NCBI RefSeq assembly: GCF_029846275.1
Contig: NZ_JARVWS010000002.1
Location: 248,001 to 312,000 of the forward strand
Direction of reading: 5' to 3'
DNA length: 64,000 nt
From: Nocardioides sp. CER19
Lineage (GTDB): Bacteria > Actinomycetota > Actinomycetes > Propionibacteriales > Nocardioidaceae
Part shown: positions 10,101 to 17,628 of the stretch, in pieces
Layout: every line of letters begins with the position of its first letter
Numbering within the stretch: position 1 is the first letter of the stretch
Program-made: the position numbers and the translations under genes
The notes under the pieces: model-generated
Seen by the model: only the letters and a program-made list of their open reading frames with translations
Databases searched by the model: none
Told to the model about the DNA's origin: nothing

Positions 10101-12094
10101 CGTGGGTGTCCGTGCAGCGACACTTCCGCGAGCGCGGCATCGACTGCCAGGCCGAGGACTTCACCGCCGTCGGCATCGGCGACATGAGCGGCGACGTGTT
10201 CGGCAACGGGATGCTCTGCTCCGAGCACACCCGGCTGGTCGCCGCGTTCGACCACCGCGACATCTTCCTCGACCCCGATCCGGAACCGAAGACGTCGTAC
10301 GCCGAGCGGCGCCGGCTGTTCGAGCTGCCGCGGTCGAGCTGGCAGGACTACGACAAGAGCCTTCTCTCCGAGGGCGGCGGCATCTACCCCCGCTCGCTGA
10401 AGTCCATCCCGCTCAACAACGCCGTCCGGTCCGCTCTCGGCATCGACGCCGGCGTGGAGAAGATGACGCCGGCCGAGCTGATGAAGGCGATCCTGCAGGC
10501 GCCCGTCGACCTGCTCTGGAACGGCGGCATCGGCACCTACGTCAAGGGCGAGAGCGAGTCGCACGGCGACGTGGGTGACAAGGCCAACGACGCGATCCGG
10601 GTCAACGGCTCGCAGCTGCGCGCGCGGTGCGTGGGGGAGGGCGGCAACCTCGGCCTCACCCAGGCCGGCCGGATCGAGTACGTCCTGCGCGGCGGAGACA
10701 CCGACGGTCCCAGCGAGGAAGGGGGGCGGATCAACACCGACTTCATCGACAACTCCGCCGGCGTCGACACCTCCGACCACGAGGTCAACATCAAGATCCT
10801 CCTCGACCGCGTGGTCAAGGACGGCGACCTCACCAGCAAGCAGCGCAACGGCCTCCTCGCCGAGATGACGGACGAGGTCGCGACGCTGGTGCTGCGCGAC
10901 AACTACGAGCAGAACCTCGCCATCGCCAACGCCGTCGCCCACGCGCCGTCACTGCTGCACGTGCACGAGGACTTCATGCGCCGGCTCGAGAAGGCCGGGA
11001 CGCTCGACCGCGAGATCGAGGGGCTGCCCTCACGCGCCGAGGTACGCCGCCGGCTCGAACGCGGCGTCGGGCTCACCCCGCCCGAGCTGTCCGTGCTGAT
11101 GGCGTGGACCAAGATCGTGCTCGCCCACGAGCTGCTGGGCGGCGAGCTCCCGGACGACCCGTACCTCGACGTCGATCTCAAGGCCTACTTCCCGACGCCG
11201 ATGCGCGAGCGGTTCGAGAGCCAGATCGAGGCGCACCCGCTGCGCCGGGAGATCATCGTGACGCAGGTCGTCAACGACCTGGTCAACGGTGCCGGCATGA
11301 CCTACTGGCCACGACTGGCCGACGAGACCGGAGCGAGCGTCGCCGACCTGACCCGGGCGAACTTCGTGGCGCGTGAGATCTTCGGGTCGCTGCCGCTACG
11401 GCAGGAGCTCCGGTCGTGGGACAACAAGATCGACGCCTCCGTCCAGACCCGGATGCGGATCGAGATGCGGACCCTGGTCGAGCGAGCCTCCCGCTGGCTG
11501 GTCACCAACCGTCGCCCACCGCTGGACAGCGTCGCCACCGTCGACCAGTTCGCGGGCCCGGTGCAGGAGACCATGGCGCAGCTGCCGGACCTGATGACCG
11601 GCCTCGAGCTCGAGGGGTTCCAGGAGCGGCAGGCCCGCTTCGAAGGGCGTGGTGTGCCGGAGGAGCTGGCCCGCCGGGTCGCAGTGCTCCAGCCGGCGTA
11701 TGTGCTGCTCGGCATCGTCGAGACCGCGCAGCGTGACGGCGTGCCGCCCCAGGAGGTCGCCCGCCTGCACTTCGCCCTCGGCGAGCGGCTCGGGCTGCCG
11801 ATCCTGCTCCAGAAGATCGTGGCCCTCCCGCGCCACGACAAGTGGCAGACCATGGCCCGCGCTGCCCTGCGCGACGACCTGCACGCCGTGCACACCCAGC
11901 TCACGGCTCAGATCCTGCGAGGCACGCCGGCCGAGAACACCACTCTCGCGCGGATCGCCGAGTGGGAGGAGGGCGAGGCCGACCTGGTCAGCCGCGCCGC
12001 GGCGACGCTCCAGCAGATCTGCGGCGACGACGAGGCGGACCTGGCCCGGCTCTCTGTCGGGCTGCGGGTGGTGCGGGGGTTGCTGTCGGGCTGA
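7199..12094 (+). CDS. gdh: NAD-specific glutamate dehydrogenase, large (GDH-180 class)
   Basis: This 1631-residue enzyme deaminates L-glutamate to 2-oxoglutarate and ammonia with NAD+, and in bacteria it acts mainly in catabolism. The family plan is visible. A long N-terminal regulatory region with ACT-like segments comes first. The catalytic core follows from about residue 800, with the glycine-rich substrate and lysine motifs RFGPVARGGLRWSDRRDDF and VPVGAKGGFF. Next come the NAD-binding part (AVGIGDMSGDVFGNGM) and a long C-terminal helical region. The GTG start lies 7 bp after a -10-like TAGTGT (7186-7191) with no clear Shine-Dalgarno, which suggests leaderless translation. The position after an Lrp regulator and the indolepyruvate enzyme fits amino-acid use. 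Confidence 0.95.
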   Translation: MSTTTRQTSEQAKEELIDEAIELARSGRGTGGPPHDQIADLLRAYYRHVAPEDLLDRTDVDVYGAFAAHYKLGLERPQGTAQVRVSTPTLAETGWSAGGHSVVEVVVDDMPFLVDSLTMELSRQLRDVHVVIHPGFDVVRDITGALQSMAVVADGALEPEGEAVRESWMHVEIDRLPAGDDPDAIIEDIQRVLRDVREANEDWRKMHAQMEAIATQLRTDPPPLDGDEVRHAAEFLEWLGDEHFTLLGYKEYKLERRGDDDYLRAIPGTGLGILRADQEMSDSSGRLPEAVKAKAREKTLLVLAKANSRATVHRPAYLDYVGVKTFDANGEVDGERRFLGLLTSAAYTESLMRIPLIREKAKAVLKDSGFDPRSHAGQALMDTLETYPRDELLHTPVDELAPMAEAAMSARERRAVKMFIRRDTYGRYVSVLVYLPRDRYNTAVRERFSRILQERLHGESIEFTVRINESTTARVYFVVHLPTGDHVPDIDTVDLEHRLVEASRSWRDDFAQAVIAEYGEERGTKLGRRYALSFPEGYKEDYSARTAAADLGRLEAIRTDGPDDSGLDLSLYEQLDASPGEIRLKVYRVGDPLSLSQVLPMLASMGVEVVDERPHELEGLERRSIIYDFGLRYGENLPSGSHELFQDALRAVWDGFNETDGFNGLVLAAGLTWRQATVLRAYAKYMRQCNSPFAQDYIEGALRGNAHITRLLVSLFEARFDPVSGSPDEEERLQRRILDALDDVASLDHDRILRSYLTHIKATLRTNYFQKDAATGGPHPYLSLKLEPSGIPDLPQPRPKFEIFVYSPRVEGVHLRFGPVARGGLRWSDRRDDFRTEVLGLVKAQMVKNTVIVPVGAKGGFFCKQLPDASDRDAWLAEGVACYKTFISGLLDITDNLVDGKTLPARDVVRHDGDDSYLVVAADKGTATFSDIANGVAHDYGFWLGDAFASGGSVGYDHKAMGITARGAWVSVQRHFRERGIDCQAEDFTAVGIGDMSGDVFGNGMLCSEHTRLVAAFDHRDIFLDPDPEPKTSYAERRRLFELPRSSWQDYDKSLLSEGGGIYPRSLKSIPLNNAVRSALGIDAGVEKMTPAELMKAILQAPVDLLWNGGIGTYVKGESESHGDVGDKANDAIRVNGSQLRARCVGEGGNLGLTQAGRIEYVLRGGDTDGPSEEGGRINTDFIDNSAGVDTSDHEVNIKILLDRVVKDGDLTSKQRNGLLAEMTDEVATLVLRDNYEQNLAIANAVAHAPSLLHVHEDFMRRLEKAGTLDREIEGLPSRAEVRRRLERGVGLTPPELSVLMAWTKIVLAHELLGGELPDDPYLDVDLKAYFPTPMRERFESQIEAHPLRREIIVTQVVNDLVNGAGMTYWPRLADETGASVADLTRANFVAREIFGSLPLRQELRSWDNKIDASVQTRMRIEMRTLVERASRWLVTNRRPPLDSVATVDQFAGPVQETMAQLPDLMTGLELEGFQERQARFEGRGVPEELARRVAVLQPAYVLLGIVETAQRDGVPPQEVARLHFALGERLGLPILLQKIVALPRHDKWQTMARAALRDDLHAVHTQLTAQILRGTPAENTTLARIAEWEEGEADLVSRAAATLQQICGDDEADLARLSVGLRVVRGLLSG

Positions 12095-12280
12095 CGTTCC
12101 GACGACGGTCACGAACTGCTGTTCCCGCACCGGGCGCCTGCAGGACGTCAAGCCCTTGGAAGTGCGTCTCGCCGGTGCTTCGGCCACGAAAGGAATCGGC
12201 CGCCGTGGGGCCTACTCGTCGCGCCGGCGGCAGGGCACACCTGCTGGGGACGGCTTGATCGGGATCGCGGGCGTGAGACG

Positions 12281-12457
12281 TCAGATCTCCCCGGGTGTGA
12301 GCGTGTGAACGTCGCCGGCGGGCTCGTCGCCGGCCGTCGATCGCGTGACCGGCAGCAGCCGCGGCTCGAGCGGTGAGGGGATGCGGCCGGTCGCGATAGC
12401 AGCCCGGAGCCGGCGGCGGCGTACCTCCCGGCGGGCTGTGCGGGCTGAGGCAGTCAT
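12281..12457 (-). CDS. Small basic protein, 58 aa, coupled to the cytochrome b operon
   Basis: A 58-codon ORF begins with an ATG that overlaps the stop of the preceding 23-codon ORF (ATGA). The N-terminus is strongly basic (EVRRRRLRAAIATGR) and the C-terminus is acidic and polar (GDEPAGDVHTLTPGEI). It has no membrane segment. Its place as the last member of a chain of overlapping start/stop junctions after cytochrome b supports its being translated. I do not recognise a family. An accessory or assembly role for the cytochrome would be speculation. Confidence 0.55.
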   Translation of the reverse strand: MTASARTARREVRRRRLRAAIATGRIPSPLEPRLLPVTRSTAGDEPAGDVHTLTPGEI

Positions 12458-12525
12458 CGCGAACGCTCCTCAGCAGGCGAGGGGTACGAGGTGGGTGCCG
12501 GCGTGCTGGCCAGGTCGAGGGTCAT
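12454..12525 (-). CDS. Very small ORF, 23 aa, overlapping the cytochrome b stop
   Basis: The ATG overlaps the cytochrome b stop codon (ATGA). The ORF encodes 23 residues rich in proline, serine and threonine (MTLDLASTPAPTSYPSPAEE), then overlaps the start of the next small ORF in the same way. Its sequence suggests no function. It may simply keep ribosomes moving from cytochrome b into the 58-residue ORF. Conservation of both ATGA junctions in relatives would settle whether it is real. Confidence 0.4.
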   Translation of the reverse strand: MTLDLASTPAPTSYPSPAEERSR

Positions 12526-13979
12526 GGCGTCAGCTCCTGCTGGTGCGCGGCGGTGATCCTGGCGCGCGCCTCGGCAGGCAGAGGGCTGTGCGGCTCCCAG
12601 TACCGGCCATCGGGGGCGCGCATCATGCGACCGGTCTCCACGCCGTGCTGGACCGCGTCACGGTCGCGGGCCTGCAGGGCCCGGCAGAGGGCGACGGTGA
12701 CGAGGTAGCCGAGCCCAGGGGCCGCGATCGCGACCACCCGCAGGACATCGACCTGCGTCTCGAAGCCGACGTGGAACAGCGTGCTCACGATGTCGGTGCT
12801 GCCGGAGAGCCAGAGCACCCCGAAGAACGTGAACCCGGCGACGCCGAGCCCGGTGCGATGCGGCCGGTCCCTCGGCCGGTCGAGCAGGTGGTGCTCGCCG
12901 CGGTCGCGCGTCACCCACTGCTCGAGCAGCGGGTACAGCGCGACGGCCCCCAGCAGGGCCGCCGCCACCAGCTGCGGCACGAGCACGGCCAGCGGCAGCG
13001 TGCCTCCGAACCAGGTGACGTCCCAGCCGGACGGAGCCAGCCGCAGCGCGCCGTCGAGCCAGGAGGTGTACCAGTCGGGCTGGCTGCCGGCCGAGGCCGC
13101 CTCGGGCGTCGACGGTCCGTAGAGCCAGATCGGAGCGACGGTGAGCGTGGCGCCCATGACGAGCAGGATCCCGCTCGTGATCAGGAACATCCCCGCGCTC
13201 CGCACCGCCGCGGCCGGCCAGGGCAGGCCCACGACGTTCGACTCGGTGTGTCCGGCGCCCGACGGCTGCGCGGGCCGCTGGCGGCGACCGACGACGTAGC
13301 GAGCCACCAGCACGACGGCCAGGACCGCCGGGATGACCGCGACGTGGAGCCAGTAGAGCCGCGGCACGATGTCGCCGGGGAACTCGCCACCGAAGACCAA
13401 CCCCGTGAGCCAGCCGCCCACGAAGGGCGTCCCGACCAGGATGCCCTGGAAGATCCGGAGCCCGGTGCCGGACAGCATGTCGTCAGGGAGGGCGTAACCG
13501 CTCCAGCCAGCGGCCAGCGCCAGCACGAACGTCGCCGACAGCAGCACCCAGGCGAGCCGGTACGGCTTGCGGAACGCGCCGGTGAAGAACCGCGTCGCCA
13601 GCTGCAGCATGAGTGAGGCCGGCAGCACCAGGGCGGCCCAATGATGCGTCTGGCGGATCAGCATCCCGCCCCGGACCTCGAGCGAGAGGTGCACCGTGGA
13701 GGCGTAGGCCGCGCTGACCGGCACGCCGCGCAGCAGCGGGTAGCTGCCGGAGTAGGTGACGGTGTCGGCGGACGGCTCGTAGTGCAGGAGCAGGAGGACA
13801 CCGGTCACGACCAGGACGGCCAGGCACGCTGCGGACAACGCACCGAGCAGGCGGCTCCAGTGGTTCGGCTCGGCGCGGCGGCCGAGGCGGCCGTAGGTGG
13901 CGATCGACCGCAGGCTCTTGGGGCGGGCGCCTGCCACTCGCGGCTGGTCGCCGCGCACCCGCATGGTCGTCGAGGTCAT
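12522..13979 (-). CDS. Cytochrome b (QcrB-like) paralogue lacking bH haem ligands
   Basis: This 485-residue membrane protein resembles the cytochrome b subunit of the actinobacterial bc1 complex. Matching family segments are RQTHHWAALVLPASLMLQ, FFTGAFRKP, SGYALPDDMLSGTG, the Qo-site-like PDWY and about eight helices. In helix B, His112 is kept, but the position 14 residues later, which carries a bH ligand in the family, is Gln126. In helix D, His212 is kept, but the partner position is Arg227. So the bL ligand pair is present and both bH ligands are missing. No Rieske or cytochrome c gene is nearby. It is the fourth gene of a minus-strand operon with three hydrolases. I did not use a qcrB symbol because the haem content seems altered. 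Confidence 0.85.
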   Translation of the reverse strand: MTSTTMRVRGDQPRVAGARPKSLRSIATYGRLGRRAEPNHWSRLLGALSAACLAVLVVTGVLLLLHYEPSADTVTYSGSYPLLRGVPVSAAYASTVHLSLEVRGGMLIRQTHHWAALVLPASLMLQLATRFFTGAFRKPYRLAWVLLSATFVLALAAGWSGYALPDDMLSGTGLRIFQGILVGTPFVGGWLTGLVFGGEFPGDIVPRLYWLHVAVIPAVLAVVLVARYVVGRRQRPAQPSGAGHTESNVVGLPWPAAAVRSAGMFLITSGILLVMGATLTVAPIWLYGPSTPEAASAGSQPDWYTSWLDGALRLAPSGWDVTWFGGTLPLAVLVPQLVAAALLGAVALYPLLEQWVTRDRGEHHLLDRPRDRPHRTGLGVAGFTFFGVLWLSGSTDIVSTLFHVGFETQVDVLRVVAIAAPGLGYLVTVALCRALQARDRDAVQHGVETGRMMRAPDGRYWEPHSPLPAEARARITAAHQQELTP

Positions 13980-14003
13980 GACCGGTTCCTCTCGGGCTGG
14001 CGG

Positions 14004-14735
14004 CTAGGCCGCGCGGAGCGTCTCGCTGAAGCGGAAGGCGTCCTGGATGGCGGCCGCGACCTCATCGGGCCGGGAGACCGAGATGGCGTGCGAGGCGCCC
14101 ACGAGGGCCTGGACCGAACGGGCACCGGCCCGCTCGGCCTCGAAGGCCAACGCCGCCGCCGGGATGTTGCGGTCCTGCTCGCCGTACACGAACCACGACG
14201 GGATCCGCCGCCACGCCGGCGTGCCCGGCAGGCCGTCCGCGAGCGCCTGCTCGGTGACCGGCCGCTGGGTCGCGGCCATCAGCGCCGCCTCCGAGGCCGG
14301 TACGTCGGCCGCGAACTGCTGGTGGAACGCGTCGGCGCGGATGGCCAGCTCGTTGCCGCCGGAGCTGACCGGGTAGGCGATCAGCGCCTCACCCAGCGTG
14401 CTGCCGGGGAAGCTGGCGGAGAGCGTGAGGGCGCTCTCGCCGGTGTCCGGCGCGAAGCCGGCGACGTAGACGAGGGCGCGGACGGCGTCGTTGTCCGAGG
14501 CGGCGGCCGAGATGACGAGGCCGCCGTAGGAGTGGCCGACGAGGACGACGGGCCGGCCGAGACCGGCGATGACGTCGCGCACGTACTGCGCGTCTCCGGC
14601 CAGGCTGCGCAGCGGGTTCGCGACGGCGATCGCGTCGATGCCGTTGCCGTGCAGGCGGGCGAGCACGCCGTTCCAGCTCGCGGACTCGGCGAAGGCGCCG
14701 TGGACGAGGACGACGATGGGGCGTTCGGTGGACAT
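14004..14735 (-). CDS. Alpha/beta hydrolase, cytoplasmic
   Basis: This 243-residue alpha/beta-hydrolase has the oxyanion-region motif LVHGAF and the nucleophile elbow GHSYGG (Ser69). The likely acid lies in the YGEQD segment and the catalytic His in GASHAIS near the C-terminus. It has no signal peptide. It is clearly a paralogue of the exported hydrolase two genes upstream: both share VHGA..., ANPLRSL.GDA.Y and PVVLVGHSYG. It sits between the HSL-type esterase (37 bp upstream) and cytochrome b (24 bp downstream) in one operon. The ester or amide substrate is unknown. Confidence 0.88.
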   Translation of the reverse strand: MSTERPIVVLVHGAFAESASWNGVLARLHGNGIDAIAVANPLRSLAGDAQYVRDVIAGLGRPVVLVGHSYGGLVISAAASDNDAVRALVYVAGFAPDTGESALTLSASFPGSTLGEALIAYPVSSGGNELAIRADAFHQQFAADVPASEAALMAATQRPVTEQALADGLPGTPAWRRIPSWFVYGEQDRNIPAAALAFEAERAGARSVQALVGASHAISVSRPDEVAAAIQDAFRFSETLRAA

Positions 14736-14772
14736 GGGTGTTCCTTCCGGAGGGTGGGGTGGGAGGTGACGG

Positions 14773-15726
14773 TCAGGCGGTGTGGAACGCCTTGCGCAGG
14801 ACGTGGATCGCCTGCTCGATGGCGGCGGTGGGGGCCGGGTCCTCCCGCAGCGGGTTGAGCATCATGAAGTCGTGGAGCGTGCCGTTGTAGCGGACGCACG
14901 TGGTGCGCACGCCGGCCGCGCTGAGCTTGCGTGCGTAGGCCTCGCCCTCGTCGCGGAGCACGTCGCACTCGTCGACGAGCAGGAACGCCTCGGGCAGGCC
15001 GGCGAGCTCCTCGAGCGTCGCCCGCAGCGGGGAGGCGGTGATCTCGCTGCGCCGCTCGACGTCGGGCAGGTAGGCGTCCCAGAACCAGGCCATCGACTTG
15101 GCGGGCAGGTACGGCCCGTCCGCGAACTCGACGTAGCTGTCGGTGTCCTGAGCGGCATCCGTGACCGGGTAGTACATCGACTGGTGGCAGAACTCCACGT
15201 CGCCGCGCTGCTTGGCCATCAGCGCGACGGCGGCGGTCATGTTGCCGCCGACCGAGTCGCCGGCCACCGCGAGGCGGTTGATGTCGAAGCCCTCGTCCTC
15301 GGCGCGGGCGGTGATCCACCGGGCGGTGGCGTAGGCCTGCTCGATCGCCACCGGGTACTGCGCCTCGGGGGAGCGGTCGTACTCGACGAAGACCACGGCG
15401 GCACCGGCGCCGACGGCGAGCTCGCGGACGAGCCGGTCGTGGGTCTGGGCGTTGCCGATGACCCAGCCGCCGCCGTGGATGTAGAGCACGGTGGGCAGCG
15501 GGCCGGGGGCGGTGGTCGGCCTCACCACGCGCACCCGGACGTCACCGACCTCGGCGGGGACGGTGACCCATCGCTCGTGGACGTCGGGGCGCGGGGACGG
15601 GTGGGCGATCTGCAGGTCGTCGAGGACCTTGCGGGCGCCGTACGCGTCGAGCTCGTAGATGAAGGGCGGCTTCGCGGTGGCGTCGGCGATCGCCTGGGCG
15701 GCCGGCTCGAGGTGGTGCTGGTTCAT
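14773..15726 (-). CDS. Alpha/beta hydrolase, HSL-type esterase
   Basis: This 317-residue esterase belongs to the hormone-sensitive-lipase family. It has the HGGG oxyanion motif (His84-Gly87), the nucleophile elbow GDSVGG (Ser158), an acidic residue in LLVDECDVLRDEG and a C-terminal His in GTLHDF. These enzymes hydrolyse short-chain esters in the cytoplasm. The gene is the second of the minus-strand operon, 31 bp after the exported hydrolase and 37 bp before the next hydrolase. The natural substrate is unknown. Confidence 0.92.
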   Translation of the reverse strand: MNQHHLEPAAQAIADATAKPPFIYELDAYGARKVLDDLQIAHPSPRPDVHERWVTVPAEVGDVRVRVVRPTTAPGPLPTVLYIHGGGWVIGNAQTHDRLVRELAVGAGAAVVFVEYDRSPEAQYPVAIEQAYATARWITARAEDEGFDINRLAVAGDSVGGNMTAAVALMAKQRGDVEFCHQSMYYPVTDAAQDTDSYVEFADGPYLPAKSMAWFWDAYLPDVERRSEITASPLRATLEELAGLPEAFLLVDECDVLRDEGEAYARKLSAAGVRTTCVRYNGTLHDFMMLNPLREDPAPTAAIEQAIHVLRKAFHTA

Positions 15727-15757
15727 CGGATCTTCCTCTCGGGGTGGTGTCGGTGTC

Positions 15758-16603
15758 TCAGTGGGTGGTGCTGCGCACGGCGCGCTCGATGACGCGGACC
15801 ACGGCGTGCGGGTCGGTGACGAGGCCGAGGTGGCCGGCTGCGAACGTGCTGACGGTGGAGCCGGCGCGCTGAGCCATCCGGGTCTGCGCGCTGGCCGGGA
15901 TGACGCGGTCCTGGGTGCCGATCAGGTACCAGGACCGGATGGAGTGCCAGGCCGGCGACGCGGCGGGCTCGTTGAGCGCGCCGAGGGTGATCGGGCGCTG
16001 CAGGGCCGCCGACGCCTCGGCTTCGGCGGGCGACAGGCCGGTGGCGAACGAGGTCAGGAACGTGGACCGCTTGAGGTAGACGTCGGCGTCCGGTCCGGGC
16101 GGCAGCGTGCCGGGGACGAAGTCGAAGATCGTGGTCGGGTCCGGCACCGACAGGGCGGAGTCCGGACCTGCCTGCGCCGCGACCGTCTCGCCCCGGTCCG
16201 GCAGCGAGCCGTTGACGAAGACGAGCCCCCGAACCTCGGCGTTGCCGGTGGCGGCGTCGCTGATGACGGCCGCGCCGTAGGAGTGGCCGACGAGGACGAC
16301 GGGCCCGGGCACGGTGGCCAGGTATTGCCTCAGGTACGCGGCGTCGCCGGACAGCGAGCGGAGCGGGTTTGCGAAGGCGACCGTCCGGTAGCCGTCGTGC
16401 TGCAGGCCGCGGACGACACCGCTCCAGCTCGACCCGTCGGCCCAAGCGCCGTGCACCAGCACGATCGTGGGCCTGTCGGTCGGCTCGACGGGTCGACCGG
16501 CGGAGGCGTCCGGGCTCGGTACGACGAGCAGGCCGGTGAGAAGGACGGCGGCGGCGAGCAGCAGCCCGCGGGTCCGGCGTGGCCGGGTGTGGCCTCGGTT
16601 CAT
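15758..16603 (-). CDS. Exported alpha/beta hydrolase
   Basis: The ATG at 16603, preceded by GGGAG, gives a 281-residue protein with a standard signal peptide: basic n-region RPRRTRG, hydrophobic core LLLAAAVLLTGLLVV and a likely cleavage at ASA around residue 35. A longer reading frame exists upstream but would hide the signal peptide and cross the promoter. The hydrolase core has VLVHGAW and GHSYGA (Ser108), with a C-terminal His in AGHLGLV. It is a secreted counterpart of the hydrolase at 14004-14735. It is the first gene of the operon and has a GTCACA-type promoter about 53 bp upstream. Confidence 0.88.
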   Translation of the reverse strand: MNRGHTRPRRTRGLLLAAAVLLTGLLVVPSPDASAGRPVEPTDRPTIVLVHGAWADGSSWSGVVRGLQHDGYRTVAFANPLRSLSGDAAYLRQYLATVPGPVVLVGHSYGAAVISDAATGNAEVRGLVFVNGSLPDRGETVAAQAGPDSALSVPDPTTIFDFVPGTLPPGPDADVYLKRSTFLTSFATGLSPAEAEASAALQRPITLGALNEPAASPAWHSIRSWYLIGTQDRVIPASAQTRMAQRAGSTVSTFAAGHLGLVTDPHAVVRVIERAVRSTTH

Positions 16604-16656
16604 GTCGGGCTCCCTGGTGATCGGGGTGGGCGGCGAAGCGCCTCGGTCGGCAGGGA

Positions 16657-16683
16657 TGACCACCGAGGGGCGGCGCGTGTGAC
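16657..16683 (-). promoter_or_regulatory. GTCAC/GGTC promoter element P1 (hydrolase/cyt b operon)
   Basis: On the minus strand this reads GTCACA, 15 bp, TGGTCA. The -10-like half ends 53 bp before the first gene of the hydrolase-cytochrome b operon. It is back to back with element P2, with 8 bp between the two -35-like halves. Confidence 0.65.
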
Positions 16684-16691
16684 GGACTGTT

Positions 16692-16718
16692 GTCACGGCG
16701 AGCAGCCGGCCCTGGTCG
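16692..16718 (+). promoter_or_regulatory. GTCAC/GGTC promoter element P2 (XRE regulator)
   Basis: GTCACG, 15 bp, TGGTCG, ending 36 bp before the GTG of the XRE-family regulator. It is divergent from P1. Confidence 0.6.
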
Positions 16719-16754
16719 GAAGGTCGAGGACGATCAGGCAGGAGGAGAGGGGTC

Positions 16755-17600
16755 GTGGACCGAGGCCAGATGGCGGAGTTCCTCCGCACACGACGGGCGG
16801 CGCTGCAGCCCGAGGACGTCGGGATGCCGCGCGGTCGCGGCCGGCGTACGCCGGGGCTGCGGCGGGACGAGGTCGCTGCCCTCAGCGGCGTCTCGACCGA
16901 CTACTACACGCGCTTGGAGCAGCCGCATGGCCCGACGCCGTCGCCGCAGGTCCTCGCCGCGCTCTCGCGGGCGCTGCGGCTCACCGAGGACGAGCAGGCG
17001 CACCTGTTCCGGCTCGCCGGACAGGCCCTGACCCCGCGCGGGCGCCACGACACCGAGCCGGTCAGTCACGGCATGCTCCGCACCTTCGACCGGCTGGGGG
17101 ACACCCCGGCCATGATCACCGACGAGCTGGGCCGGACCCTGGCACAGACCCCGCTGGCCCGCGCGCTGTTCGGCGACGAGCGGCGCTTCACGGGGCCGGC
17201 CCGGAGCCGCGTCTACCGCTGGTTCACCGACCCGTCCGCCCGGGCGACCTCGCCGGTCGCCGACCACGAGCACCACGGCCGCGTCCTCGTGGGCCGGCTC
17301 GCCGCCACCGCCTCGGCGCAGGGCCCTCGGTCCGAAGCGGCCGCGCTCGCCGCCGACCTCCGGCGGCGGAGCGAGGAGTTCGCGGCCCTGTGGGCCGCGC
17401 ACCCCGTGGACGGCCCGTACTGCGAGCCGGTCCGCGTCGTGCACCCGCGACTCGGCGTGCTCGAGCTGCACGGTGACAGTCTCGTCGACCCCGGCCGTGA
17501 GCACGCCCTGACGGTGTTCACCGCCGAACCGGGCACTGACAGCGAGGCCGCGCTGGCCCGGCTGCGCGCCGAGAGCCTTGCCCTCTCCGACCATGGTTGA
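16755..17600 (+). CDS. XRE-family regulator with MmyB-like ligand-binding domain
   Basis: This 281-residue regulator has an N-terminal helix-turn-helix (RRTPGLRRDEVAALSGVSTDYYTRLEQ, residues about 25-60). A C-terminal MmyB-like domain follows from about residue 100 (LDRLGDTPAMI-type region, ending LTVFTAEPGT). The family is common in actinomycetes and often sits beside oxidoreductase or hydrolase genes that it controls. The GTG start follows a strong GGAGGAG Shine-Dalgarno. It is divergent from the hydrolase/cytochrome b operon and is its likely regulator (inference). The ligand is unknown; MmyB domains have been proposed to bind fatty-acid-like molecules. Confidence 0.9.
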   Translation: MDRGQMAEFLRTRRAALQPEDVGMPRGRGRRTPGLRRDEVAALSGVSTDYYTRLEQPHGPTPSPQVLAALSRALRLTEDEQAHLFRLAGQALTPRGRHDTEPVSHGMLRTFDRLGDTPAMITDELGRTLAQTPLARALFGDERRFTGPARSRVYRWFTDPSARATSPVADHEHHGRVLVGRLAATASAQGPRSEAAALAADLRRRSEEFAALWAAHPVDGPYCEPVRVVHPRLGVLELHGDSLVDPGREHALTVFTAEPGTDSEAALARLRAESLALSDHG

Positions 17601-17628
17601 GCCGCTCCGCCGCTTGCACGGTGGAGGC

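Noticed and set aside
7909-10578. Plus-strand 889-codon frame inside gdh
   Set aside because: Arginine/proline-rich frame-shifted shadow of the glutamate dehydrogenase.
12345-13616. Plus-strand frame opposite cytochrome b
   Set aside because: Antisense shadow with charged repetitive composition and no motifs.
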